DNA of 64,000 nucleotides from Acidovorax delafieldii (GTDB lineage: Bacteria > Pseudomonadota > Gammaproteobacteria > Burkholderiales > Burkholderiaceae_C), in the NCBI RefSeq assembly GCF_007993815.1, contig NZ_VJWE01000003.1:1-64000 (forward strand). The letters are read 5' to 3'. Below are positions 29,123 to 37,782 of this stretch, piece by piece. How positions within the stretch are numbered: the stretch's first letter is position 1; each line of letters starts with the position of its first letter. Under the pieces are notes generated by a model. The model was not told where the DNA came from. It made no database searches and saw nothing but the letters and a program-made list of their open reading frames with translations. Both the position numbers and the translations under genes were made by a program.

Positions 29123-29632
29123 ATGGACGCTGTTGCGCATTTCACTCAGCTGGCACGCTACAACGTGTGGGCCACGGCGCGCCTGCTCGATGCCGTGTGG
29201 GCGCTGCCGGAAGAGGACTACCGGCGCGATTTTGGGTTGTTCTTCCACAGCATCCACGGCACGCTCAACCACCTGCTGGTGGGCGAGCACCATCTGTGGT
29301 TCGTGCGCTTTGCCGAAGGCATTTCGCCCAAGGTGGCGCTGGACGCCGAGCTGGAACCCGACCGCGCGCAACTCGATGCCCGCCTGCGCGAAGGAGCGGC
29401 CCGCTGGGCACCGCTGATAGCTTCGTTCGCTCCTGGTCGTTGGGGCGGCACGCTCGACTACACCACCATGCGCGGCACGGCGGCATCGCTGCCGTTTGCG
29501 GCCACGCTGGCGCACGTGTTCAACCACGGAACGCACCACCGGGGGCAGATCACTGCGGCCTTGACCGCGCTGGGCCAGCCCTGTCCCGAGCTGGACTTCG
29601 TCTACTTTCTGCAAAACCCGTCCAAGCCATGA
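29123..29632 (+). CDS. DinB-family protein
   Basis: A 169-residue four-helix-bundle DinB/YfiT-like protein. Likely metal-binding histidines are in FHSIHGTLNHLLVGEHH and HVFNHGTHHRGQI, typical of the family. Such proteins are metal-dependent and some are thiol-transferases, but many have no assigned activity. It overlaps the start of the next gene by four bases (ATGA), so it is translationally coupled to the hydratase. Confidence 0.92.
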   Translation: MDAVAHFTQLARYNVWATARLLDAVWALPEEDYRRDFGLFFHSIHGTLNHLLVGEHHLWFVRFAEGISPKVALDAELEPDRAQLDARLREGAARWAPLIASFAPGRWGGTLDYTTMRGTAASLPFAATLAHVFNHGTHHRGQITAALTALGQPCPELDFVYFLQNPSKP

Positions 29633-30414
29633 GCAGCCAGAACCTTTCTATCACCCAAACCGGCGCCGTGGCGCGCATCACGCTCACGCAGCCTGAGATT
29701 CGCAACGCCTTCAGCGATGAGGTCATTGCCGAGATCACCGCCGCCTTCAAAGATGTGGGTGGGCGTGCCGATGTGCGCGCCGTGGTGCTCGCCGCAGAAG
29801 GCCCTGCCTTTTGCGCCGGTGCCAACCTCAACTGGATGCGCCGCATGGCCGACTACACGCGCGACGAGAACATCGCCGACGCGGGCAAGCTGGCCGAGAT
29901 GCTGCGCGTGATCTACGAATGCCCCAAGCCAACCATCGCCCGCGTGCAGGGCGATGTGTACGCCGGTGGCATGGGCTTGGTGGCCGCGTGCGACATGGCC
30001 GTGGCCGTGGACACGGCAGGCTTTTGCCTCAGCGAGGTGAAGCTGGGGCTCATCCCCGCCACCATCAGCCCGTATGTGATCCGTGCCATGGGCGCACGCG
30101 CTGCGCACCGGTACTTCCTGACGGCCGAGCGTTTTGGCGCGGCCGAAGCCTTGCGCATTGGCTTTGTGCACGAGGTCGTGGCCGCTGACCAGCTCGACGC
30201 CAAGGTGGACGAACTGCTCAAGGCCCTGACCAGCGCCAGCCCCAACGCTGTGCGCGTGTGCAAGAAGCTGGTGATGGATGTGGCTGAGCGCGAAATCAAT
30301 GCCGGGCTGATTGCCACCACGGTGCAGGGCATTGCCGACATCCGTGCCAGCGACGAGGGCAAGGAAGGCGTGCAGTCCTTCCTCAACAAGCGCAAACCCG
30401 CCTGGTTGGGCTGA
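29629..30414 (+). CDS. liuC: Enoyl-CoA hydratase, probable methylglutaconyl-CoA hydratase
   Basis: A 261-residue crotonase-fold enzyme. The oxyanion-hole segments LAAEGPAFCAGANLNWMRRM and VQGDVYAGGMGLVAACDMAVA are present, as is the catalytic-region FCLSEVKLGLIPATISPYV. The SEVKLGLIPATISPYV stretch is typical of methylglutaconyl-CoA hydratases, the leucine step after MCC. Location between the MCC subunits supports this. The ATG overlaps the DinB stop. Confidence 0.93.
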   Translation: MSSQNLSITQTGAVARITLTQPEIRNAFSDEVIAEITAAFKDVGGRADVRAVVLAAEGPAFCAGANLNWMRRMADYTRDENIADAGKLAEMLRVIYECPKPTIARVQGDVYAGGMGLVAACDMAVAVDTAGFCLSEVKLGLIPATISPYVIRAMGARAAHRYFLTAERFGAAEALRIGFVHEVVAADQLDAKVDELLKALTSASPNAVRVCKKLVMDVAEREINAGLIATTVQGIADIRASDEGKEGVQSFLNKRKPAWLG

Positions 30415-30430
30415 TCGGTACAAGCAGGCC

Positions 30431-31150
30431 ATGGACACCCTGTGGTTCAACATCGTGCAGTGGCTCCACACGCTGGGGCTGCATGTGGATGGCGGCACCG
30501 CGCGCGCCGTGGGCGACGCGGCAGCCACAGCAACTGCGAAGCTCGACATGCCCAGCCTGCTGGCGCTGGCCGCCGCACTGGGCTGGGCCAGCGGGTTCCG
30601 GCTGTATGCCGTGGTGTTCCTGGTCGGCATGATGGGCGTGCTGGGCTGGATGCCCCTGCCGCCAGGCCTGGTCATGCTGCAGCACCCGCTGGTGCTGATG
30701 GTCAGCGGCTTCATGCTGATGGTGGAGTTTTTTGCCGACAAGGTGCCCTGGGTGGACAGCGCCTGGGATGCCATCCATGCCTTCATCCGCGTACCTGCGG
30801 GCGCTGCGTTGGCCTACGGCGTGTTCGGTGCCGACAACGCGACCATGGCCGTGGTGGCTGGGCTGCTGGGGGGCTCGCTCTCTGCCACGGCCTTGGCCAC
30901 CAAGATGACCACCCGCGCTGCCGTGAACACCTCGCCCGAGCCGTTTTCCAACTGGGGGCTGTCGTTCTTTGAAGACGGCCTGGTCGTGGCCGTGGTCTGG
31001 CTGGCCACGCAGCACCCGGTGGCCTTTGGCATCGCGCTGGTGGTGATGGTGGCGGTGTCGGTGCTGCTGCTGGTGGTGCTGTTCAAGTTTCTGCGCGCCG
31101 TCGTGCGGCGCTTGTCCTCTTTCTTTTCTGGTTCTGCCAAGGTGGCTTAA
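30431..31150 (+). CDS. DUF4126 integral membrane protein
   Basis: A 239-residue membrane protein with about five helices: ALAAALGWASGFRLYAVVFLVGMMG, HPLVLMVSGFMLMVEFF, a Gly-rich pair around residues 118-150, and a long C-terminal helix (ALVVMVAVSVLLLVVLFKFL). The signature FFADKVPWVDSAWDAIHAFIR is typical of DUF4126. Function is unknown. It lies 16 bases after liuC and 2 bases before liuD, so it belongs to this operon here. Confidence 0.88.
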   Translation: MDTLWFNIVQWLHTLGLHVDGGTARAVGDAAATATAKLDMPSLLALAAALGWASGFRLYAVVFLVGMMGVLGWMPLPPGLVMLQHPLVLMVSGFMLMVEFFADKVPWVDSAWDAIHAFIRVPAGAALAYGVFGADNATMAVVAGLLGGSLSATALATKMTTRAAVNTSPEPFSNWGLSFFEDGLVVAVVWLATQHPVAFGIALVVMVAVSVLLLVVLFKFLRAVVRRLSSFFSGSAKVA

Positions 31151-31152
31151 AC

Positions 31153-33183
31153 ATGTTCAACAAGATCCTTATTGCAAACCGTGGCGAGATCGCTTGCCGT
31201 GTCGCAGCGACCGCCAAGCGCCTGGGCGTGAAAACCGTCGCCGTGTACTCCGACGCCGACGCCAACGCTAAACACGTGGCCGTGTGCGACGAGGCCGTGC
31301 ACATCGGCGGCAGCGCACCCAAGGACAGCTACCTGCGCTGGGAGCGCATCATCGAGGCCGCCAAGGCCACGGGCGCGCAGGCCATCCACCCTGGCTACGG
31401 TTTTCTGAGCGAGAACGAAGACTTCGCCAAGGCCTGTGCCGACGCGGGCCTGGTTTTCATTGGCCCCCCCGCCAGCGCCATCAATGCCATGGGGCTGAAG
31501 GCCGAGTCCAAGCGCCTCATGGAGCAGGCACAGGTGCCCCTGGTGCCCGGCTACCACGGTGCTGACCAGGACCCGGCGCTGCTGCAACGCGAGGCGGACC
31601 GTATTGGCTATCCCGTGCTCATCAAGGCCAGCGCCGGCGGCGGCGGCAAAGGCATGCGCGCCGTGGACAAGGCCGAGGACTTTGCGGCGGCGCTCGACTC
31701 CTGCAAGCGCGAGGCCATCAACAGCTTTGGTGACGACGCGGTGCTGGTCGAAAAGTACGTGCAGCGCCCGCGCCACATTGAGATCCAGGTGTTTGGCGAC
31801 ACGCACGGCAACTGCGTGTACTTGTTCGAGCGCGATTGCTCCGTGCAGCGCCGCCACCAGAAGGTGCTGGAAGAAGCGCCTGCGCCGGGCATGACGCCGG
31901 AGCTGCGCGCCCGCATGGGCGAGGCCGCTGTGGCCGCCGCCAAGGCTGTGAACTACGTGGGCGCGGGCACGGTGGAGTTCATCGTCGAGCAGCCCGGCGG
32001 CTACGACGCGCCCGAGCAGATGAAGTTCTACTTCATGGAGATGAACACCCGCCTGCAGGTGGAGCACCCTGTGACCGAGGCCATCACGGGCCTCGATCTG
32101 GTGGAGTGGCAGCTGCGTGTAGCGTCGGGCGAGCCATTGCCGCTCCAGCAGCAAGACCTGCGCATCACAGGCCACGCCATCGAGGCCCGCATCTGTGCCG
32201 AGAACCCGGACAACAACTTCCTGCCCGCGACCGGTGCGCTCAATGTGTATGCGCTGCCCGATTGCGTGACGTTTGAAAGAGGCGCGGTGCGCGTGGATTC
32301 CGGCGTGCGACAGGGCGATGCGATCAGCCCGTTCTACGACTCCATGGTGGCCAAGCTCATCGTGCACGGCGACACGCGCGAACAGGCGTTGGCGCGGCTG
32401 GACGAGGCGCTGGCCCAGACCCACATCGTGGGCCTGGCAACCAACGTGCAGTTTTTGCGCCGCGTGGCACGCACCGATGCGTTTGCCCGCGCCAAGCTGG
32501 ACACGGCGCTGATCCCGCGTGAGCAGGCTGTGTTGTTCCACCAGGAACCCGTGGGCTTGCCCCTGGCCGCTGCCGCGGCCGTGGCGCAGGCCTTGCTGAA
32601 TGAGCGCACGAGCGAGGGCGTGGACCCGTTCAGCCGCCGCGACGGCTTTCACACGCATGGCGTGGTGCAGCGCCGGTTTGAATTTGAATTTGGCGGTGAA
32701 CACGCCAAGGCGCTGCTGACTTACGAGCGCGGTGGCGGCTTGCACTTGAAGGTGGGCGAGGGCGACGCTGCCGTGTCCGGTTCGTTGGTCTTTGGCGCAG
32801 CGCCCCAGGGCGCCATCGAGTTGCAGTTCGCCGGCCAGCGCACGCGCGCTGCAGTGTACGCGCAGGGCGAGGTGGACCATGTGTTCACCCCGCTGGGCGC
32901 CACGCAGATCACCGCCATCGACCTGCTGGCCCACGCGGGCGAGGCAGCGGCTGAAGGCGGGCGCCTCACAGCCCCCATGCCCGGCAAGGTGGTGTCGTTT
33001 GCCGTGAAGGCGGGCGACAAGGTTGCCAAGGGGCAGCCGCTGGCGGTGATGGAGGCCATGAAGATGGAGCACACCATCGCCGCCCCAGCCGACGGCGTGG
33101 TGCAGGAGCTGCTTTACGCGCCAGGCGACCAGGTGACCGAGGGGGCAGAGCTGCTCAAGCTGGTAGCCGCCGACAAGGCCTGA
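31153..33183 (+). CDS. liuD: Methylcrotonyl-CoA carboxylase alpha (biotin) subunit
   Basis: A 676-residue biotin-dependent subunit. The biotin carboxylase domain (1-450) contains the ATP-grasp loop KASAGGGGKGMRAV and EMNTRLQVEHPVTE. A linker domain follows, then a C-terminal biotinyl domain with VMEAMKMEHT, in which K637 is the biotin site. It carboxylates biotin with bicarbonate and ATP for the beta subunit at 27499. It closes the operon. Confidence 0.97.
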   Translation: MFNKILIANRGEIACRVAATAKRLGVKTVAVYSDADANAKHVAVCDEAVHIGGSAPKDSYLRWERIIEAAKATGAQAIHPGYGFLSENEDFAKACADAGLVFIGPPASAINAMGLKAESKRLMEQAQVPLVPGYHGADQDPALLQREADRIGYPVLIKASAGGGGKGMRAVDKAEDFAAALDSCKREAINSFGDDAVLVEKYVQRPRHIEIQVFGDTHGNCVYLFERDCSVQRRHQKVLEEAPAPGMTPELRARMGEAAVAAAKAVNYVGAGTVEFIVEQPGGYDAPEQMKFYFMEMNTRLQVEHPVTEAITGLDLVEWQLRVASGEPLPLQQQDLRITGHAIEARICAENPDNNFLPATGALNVYALPDCVTFERGAVRVDSGVRQGDAISPFYDSMVAKLIVHGDTREQALARLDEALAQTHIVGLATNVQFLRRVARTDAFARAKLDTALIPREQAVLFHQEPVGLPLAAAAAVAQALLNERTSEGVDPFSRRDGFHTHGVVQRRFEFEFGGEHAKALLTYERGGGLHLKVGEGDAAVSGSLVFGAAPQGAIELQFAGQRTRAAVYAQGEVDHVFTPLGATQITAIDLLAHAGEAAAEGGRLTAPMPGKVVSFAVKAGDKVAKGQPLAVMEAMKMEHTIAAPADGVVQELLYAPGDQVTEGAELLKLVAADKA

Positions 33184-33252
33184 GCCAAGTAGTGTCCCGA
33201 GTCGTCTGCAGGTGACAGCGCAGGGGGCCCAATGCGGCTACGCTTGGGCCCC

Positions 33253-34173
33253 ATGAAAATCACCTTTTGCTGTACCGACACCAAGGCCGAACCCTGGCTG
33301 AAGGGCCTGGCCGCCGCGCTGCCCGGCGTTGAGATTTCTGTTTGGCAGCCCGGCGCCCCGCAGGCCGACTACGCCGTGGTCTGGGCACCACCCCAGCAGT
33401 TCATGGACGAACAGCCTGGCCTCAAGGCGCTCTTCAATATCGGCGCAGGGGTGGATGCCCTGCTCAAGCTGCGCCTGCCTTCCAAGGCCCTGGTGGTGCG
33501 CCTGGACGACGCAGGCATGGCGGTGCAGATGGCCGAGTACGTGTGCCACGCGGTCATCCGCCACTTCCGCGAGTTTGACGGCTATGAGGCCGACACCCAG
33601 GCGGGCCGCTGGGGCTACCGCAAGCCACGCCTGCGCAGCGACTATCCCATCGGTGTGATGGGCCTGGGCGTGCTGGGCGAGCGGGTTGCCAAGGCGCTGG
33701 CGCAGTTTGACTTTCCCATCAACGGCTGGAGCCGCAGCCCCAAGGCCATCGACGGCGTGCGCGGCTTTGCGGGCGCAGATCAATTCAATGACTTTCTGGC
33801 CGCGAGCCGCGTGCTGGTCAACCTGCTGCCCCTCACGCCTGATACGGCCAACGTGATCAACAAGGACACGCTGGGCCGCCTGTTGCCCGGCTGCTATGTG
33901 ATCAATGTGGCGCGCGGCGCGCACCTGGTGGACGAAGACCTGGTGGCCGCCATCGACAGCGGCCATGTGGCTGGAGCCACGCTCGATGTGTTCCGCACCG
34001 AGCCGTTGCCCGCAGGCCATGCGTTCTGGACGCACCCACGCATCACCGTCACGCCCCACACTTCGGCGCGCACGCTGCGCGACGAGAGCATTGCCCAGAT
34101 CGCACGCAAGATGGTGGCGCTGGAGCACGGCGAGGCGGTGGCGGGCATCGTGAACCCCGCGCGAGGCTACTGA
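33253..34173 (+). CDS. ghrA: Glyoxylate/hydroxypyruvate reductase A-like dehydrogenase
   Basis: A 306-residue D-2-hydroxyacid dehydrogenase. The NAD(P)-binding motif is GVMGLGVLGERVA, followed by substrate/catalytic residues in NVARGAHLVDEDL, the glutamate of FRTEPLPAGHAFW, and the histidine of VTPHTSARTL. This matches GhrA better than SerA. It would reduce glyoxylate or hydroxypyruvate. It lies 69 bases after liuD and may have its own promoter. Confidence 0.9.
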   Translation: MKITFCCTDTKAEPWLKGLAAALPGVEISVWQPGAPQADYAVVWAPPQQFMDEQPGLKALFNIGAGVDALLKLRLPSKALVVRLDDAGMAVQMAEYVCHAVIRHFREFDGYEADTQAGRWGYRKPRLRSDYPIGVMGLGVLGERVAKALAQFDFPINGWSRSPKAIDGVRGFAGADQFNDFLAASRVLVNLLPLTPDTANVINKDTLGRLLPGCYVINVARGAHLVDEDLVAAIDSGHVAGATLDVFRTEPLPAGHAFWTHPRITVTPHTSARTLRDESIAQIARKMVALEHGEAVAGIVNPARGY

Positions 34174-34215
34174 AGCCGCCGGTCCACGCGCTCGCCAGCG
34201 TGGAGAATGGCGGGC

Positions 34216-34674
34216 ATGAGCACCTCCACGTTCCGTCGTTTCTTTGGTCTTTTGGGCTGGATCCTCCTGGTGCCCAGCGCCTTGACCGCGCTGGGTGCGG
34301 CGTGGTTATTGGCCTCTGGCATGAACATGCTGGGCGACACGCACACCGCCAAGGGCCGGGTGGTGGCGCATGAAGAAATCATGACAGGCCCATCCCACCG
34401 CCGGGGGCTTGCCAAGAAAAGCATTGTGGAATTTGTGGCAGGCGATGGGCGAACCTACAGCTTCACGGATTCGGTCGCACGCCAGCAGCAGGCCATCCAC
34501 AAGGTGGGTGAGACTGTTTCGGTGCGCTACTCCGCCAAGGACCCGGCGCAGGCGGAAATCCGCAGTTCCACCACCGTGAAGATCGTGACCGGTGCAGTGA
34601 TGCTGCTCTCCAGCGCCATCGGTATGGCCGTGGGCTGGCTGTTGCTGCGCTTGCGCCCCAGGTCTGTCGCATAG
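34216..34674 (+). CDS. DUF3592-like membrane protein
   Basis: A 152-residue protein with one membrane helix at each end (GLLGWILLVPSALTALGAAWLL and IVTGAVMLLSSAIGMAVGWLLL). A small beta-rich middle carries the DUF3592-type VEFVAGDGRTYSF...VGETVSVRYSAKDPAQAEI. The start ATG at 34216 has TGGAG ten bases upstream; an in-frame ATG at 34207 is too close to that box. Function unknown. Confidence 0.85.
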   Translation: MSTSTFRRFFGLLGWILLVPSALTALGAAWLLASGMNMLGDTHTAKGRVVAHEEIMTGPSHRRGLAKKSIVEFVAGDGRTYSFTDSVARQQQAIHKVGETVSVRYSAKDPAQAEIRSSTTVKIVTGAVMLLSSAIGMAVGWLLLRLRPRSVA

Positions 34675-34707
34675 CCCTCCGTGCGCGGGCACAGAGGGTG
34701 TGCCTTT

Positions 34708-35736
34708 TCAATCCACTGTCACGCCGGCATCGCGCACCAGCTTGCCCAGTCGCTGCGCGTCGGCCTTGATGAGCGCCCCAAAGTCTGCCGCTGAGCCCCC
34801 CACCACGGGTGTGCCAATGGCTTCCCATTTGGTGCGGAACGCGGGTTCCTTGAAGATCGCATTCACCGTGGCGTTGAGCTTGTCGACGGTGGCTTGCGGG
34901 GTGCCAGCGCGCACCGCAATGCCGTGCCAGCCGGTGATCTGGTAGCCCGCAATGCCGGCCTCCGCCATGGTGGGCACATTGGGCAGCACCTTGGCGCGTT
35001 CGCTGGATGTGACGGCCAGCGGAATGAGTTTGCCCGCCTGGATGTGGGGCAGGGAGCTACCGACGATGTCGAACATCACGTTCACCTGTCCGCCGATCAG
35101 GTCGTTGAGCGCGGGGCCAGCGCCACGGTAGGGGATGTGCCCCATCTTCACGCCCGCGGTGGTGTTGAACAGCTCGCCCGCCAGGTGCTGCGGTGTGCCG
35201 TTGCCGGCTGACGCGTAGCTCAGCACCGGCTTTCCGGCCTTGGCCATGGCCAGGAACTCGGCCAGTGTCTTGACGCCCAGGGAGGGATGCACCTCCAGCA
35301 CTAGCGGAAATGCCGACAGCTGGATCACCGGCACCAGATCGGACAGCGGGTTGAACGGCATGCTGGCGTACAGCGAGGGGTTGACCGCCATCGGGCCGCT
35401 GGCGGCCAGCAGCAGCGTGTGGCCGTCCGCTGGCGCCTGTTTGGCCACCTCGGCGCTGCCGGTGTTGCCACCGGCGCCGCCCTTGTTATCCACCACCACA
35501 GGTACACCTAGGCGGCTTTGCAGCTCGGGCTGCAGCATGCGGGCCATCAGGTCGGTGGGTCCACCGGGCGGATAGGGCACCACAAAGCGGATGGTCTTGC
35601 TGGGGAAGGCGGTGGCGGCCGTCTGCGCCGCAGCGTGACCTGCGATGCCCAGGGCCAGGGGCACGGCAAGGGCTGCGTGCAGCACGGCGCGCCGGGCGCC
35701 GCGATGCGTGGATAAGGAAAGGTGGCGGTGGTGCAT
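34708..35736 (-). CDS. Bug-family (TctC) periplasmic solute-binding protein
   Basis: A 342-residue tripartite tricarboxylate transporter receptor. It has a signal peptide ending AGHAAAQ, then the Bug signatures IRFVVPYPPGGPTDLMARM, VVDNKGGAGGNTGSAEVA and ADGHTLLLA. It binds a carboxylated ligand in the periplasm. No TctAB membrane subunits are nearby, as is common for the hugely expanded Bug family. It follows the BKACE gene by about 80 bases and probably serves the same catabolic cluster. Confidence 0.93.
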   Translation of the reverse strand: MHHRHLSLSTHRGARRAVLHAALAVPLALGIAGHAAAQTAATAFPSKTIRFVVPYPPGGPTDLMARMLQPELQSRLGVPVVVDNKGGAGGNTGSAEVAKQAPADGHTLLLAASGPMAVNPSLYASMPFNPLSDLVPVIQLSAFPLVLEVHPSLGVKTLAEFLAMAKAGKPVLSYASAGNGTPQHLAGELFNTTAGVKMGHIPYRGAGPALNDLIGGQVNVMFDIVGSSLPHIQAGKLIPLAVTSSERAKVLPNVPTMAEAGIAGYQITGWHGIAVRAGTPQATVDKLNATVNAIFKEPAFRTKWEAIGTPVVGGSAADFGALIKADAQRLGKLVRDAGVTVD

Positions 35737-35818
35737 GTCTGTCTCCTGTGGGGATGGATAAAGCCCGTCTGCTGCGGGTTGATGTCAATGGATGGGGAGC
35801 ACGATGAAGTGGTGCCGC

Positions 35819-36676
35819 TCAGCCTGCGCCAAAGCGCTGCCGGATGTCGGCGGCGGTGGCCAGCGGGCGGCCCAGCGCGGCGGCCGCTTCGACGGCCTGG
35901 CGCACCAGTGCGGTGTTGTCGGGGGCCACGCTGCCGTCCTTGCACAGCAGGTTGTTTTCAAACCCCACGCGGGCGTGGCCGCCAAACACGGCGGCTGCGG
36001 CCACGCAGGCGTTCTCTGCCGCCCCGAAGGCGCACACGGCCCAGGGCTCGTTGCCGTCATGGGCGTTCAGAAAAGGCAACAGGTCGCGCGGGCTGGAGGT
36101 CTGGCCCGCGCTGTAGCGGCCCAGCACAAACAGCAGGAGCCAAGGTGCATCCGGCACCACGCCACTGGCGCGCAGCGCCTGCCAGCGGCGCAGGTCGGCC
36201 ACGTCGTACAGGATGACCTGCACCATGGTGTACCGCTGGGACAGGCCGGTGAAGAAGCGCTGCAGTCCGGCTTCGCCGATCTCGGGCTTGTCTACTTCGC
36301 GCAGGCCGATGGACACGGCCTCGGGTTGCAGGGCCTCCACCATGGCGATCTGCGCGGGGGCCTGGTACACGCCTGCGGCTTCACTGGTGATCTGTATGAC
36401 CATCGCGTCGCCCACGGCCTGGCGCACCACGCGCTGCGCCTCACGGTAGCCCTCCACGTCCAGGCTGTGGCGGCCTTGTGCGTCGCGGATGTGCATGTGC
36501 AGCATGGCCGCGCCTGCATCCAGGCAGGCTTTGGCCGTAGTGGCCAGCGTGGTGGGGGTGATGGGCACGGCGGGGTGGTCAGCGGGCTGTTTGTAGGCGC
36601 CGTTGGGGGCCACGGTCACGATCAGCGGGTCGGCCCACTGGCTGGCAATGGTGGGTGATGCGGGCGATGCACTCAT
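35819..36676 (-). CDS. BKACE-family beta-keto acid cleavage enzyme
   Basis: A 285-residue DUF849/BKACE protein. Family members condense a beta-keto acid with acetyl-CoA to give acetoacetate and a new acyl-CoA. Visible zinc ligands are H60 and H62 in MLHMHIRD, with conserved TSEAAG, SIGLRE, FGAAEN and HARVGFENNLLC. Its start overlaps the stop of the 3-hydroxyacyl-CoA dehydrogenase gene (ATGA). Pairing with that dehydrogenase suggests oxidation of a beta-hydroxy acid followed by cleavage of the keto acid. The substrate is unknown. Confidence 0.92.
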   Translation of the reverse strand: MSASPASPTIASQWADPLIVTVAPNGAYKQPADHPAVPITPTTLATTAKACLDAGAAMLHMHIRDAQGRHSLDVEGYREAQRVVRQAVGDAMVIQITSEAAGVYQAPAQIAMVEALQPEAVSIGLREVDKPEIGEAGLQRFFTGLSQRYTMVQVILYDVADLRRWQALRASGVVPDAPWLLLFVLGRYSAGQTSSPRDLLPFLNAHDGNEPWAVCAFGAAENACVAAAAVFGGHARVGFENNLLCKDGSVAPDNTALVRQAVEAAAALGRPLATAADIRQRFGAG

Positions 36677-37672
36677 GCGCGGGCTCCGGTGGTCGTTGGG
36701 GTGTCCGTCTGTGACGTGTCGGTGGGGGGCTCGATGGTGGGCAACTCGCTGGCAAGCAAAGCCAGGCCCTGGCGCAGCAGCGTGTCGTAGCGCGTGCGTT
36801 CGGCCCGCTTGCGGTCTTCGGGCCAGTCAAAAAAGCCCTTGCCCGTCTTCATGCCGAGCTGACCCTGCGCCACCTTGTCGCGCAGGGCCTGGGCGGGCAC
36901 GTCGGTGTTCGACAGCGTGGGGTACATGGTGGCGGCTGCGGCGGTGTGCACCTCAATGCCTGCGTGGTCGCGCTGCAGCACCGGCCCGGCCGCCAGAAAG
37001 CGGAAGCCAAAACCAAAGCGCACGGCGGCGTCCACGTCCTCCGGCGAGGCAATGCCTTCGTCGATGAGCGCAAAGGCCTCGCGCGAGAGCGCATGCTGCA
37101 TGCGGTTGGCCAGAAAACCCGGCTTATCCTTCTTGACCAGCACCGGTACGCTGCCGCAGCCGCGCATGAAGGCGTGCAGCCAGGTGCCCAGCGCGGGGTC
37201 GCTGCGCTCGCCCAGCACCACCTCCACCAGCGGCACCAGGTGGGCGGGCATGAAGAAGTGCAGGCCCAGCATCCGCTGAGCCGTGCCCAGTCCCTGGGCG
37301 ATGGCACTGATGGGAAAGCCCGAGCTGTTGCTGGCCAGCACGGCGTTGGGGGGGGGCCACGGTTTCCAGCTCGGCAAACAGCTTTTGTTTGGCTGCCAGT
37401 TGCTCTGTGATGCATTCCACCACCAGCACCACGCCGTTCCAGTCCACATCCTGCAGGCTGGCGCACACCTGCACCGGGCCGGCGTGGGTAGCTTGGCCTG
37501 CGGCGGCCAGCTCCTGCGCAATGTGCGGCCGCAAGTGTTCGCGGCGGGCGGCGTGGGGGTCCACCACCGTGACCTGCGCGCCGCCACGGGCCAGGACCAC
37601 GGCCACATCGGCCCCCATGGTGCCTCCGCCTACCACCACGGTGCGCGCGCTGCGCGGCGAACTGTTCTCCAT
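36673..37672 (-). pseudogene. 3-hydroxyacyl-CoA dehydrogenase, frameshifted at a G9 tract
   Basis: The N-terminal part (from 37672, MENSSPRSARTVVVGGGTMG) carries the NAD motif VVGGGTMGADVAV. It reads in one frame up to about VAPPQRR. The C-terminal part continues in another frame from NAVLASNSSGFPISAIAQGLG to the end, including LGLHFFMPAHLVPLVEVV and VKKDKPGFLANRMQ. The shift falls in a run of nine G (37348-37356, C on the coding strand). Eight would restore VAPPNAVLASNSSG, a perfect family reading. Either a sequencing error or a real, possibly slippable, frameshift. Intact it would be about 332 residues and would oxidise a 3-hydroxy substrate. Confidence 0.85.
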
Positions 37673-37782
37673 CGTGTCTCCTTGATGCTCTCAATCTGTT
37701 CAAGCGGTGTGCTTGCGTTGAATTCAGTCTAGGGGCCCCACATTACGCGGTCCAGACGTCTTTTTCGATAGACTGATCGGTT

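Noticed and set aside
29410..29450. A possible seventh repeat copy inside the DinB gene (CTGATAGCTTCG..)
   Set aside because: Only one short block matches; the CTAGCGC centre is missing.
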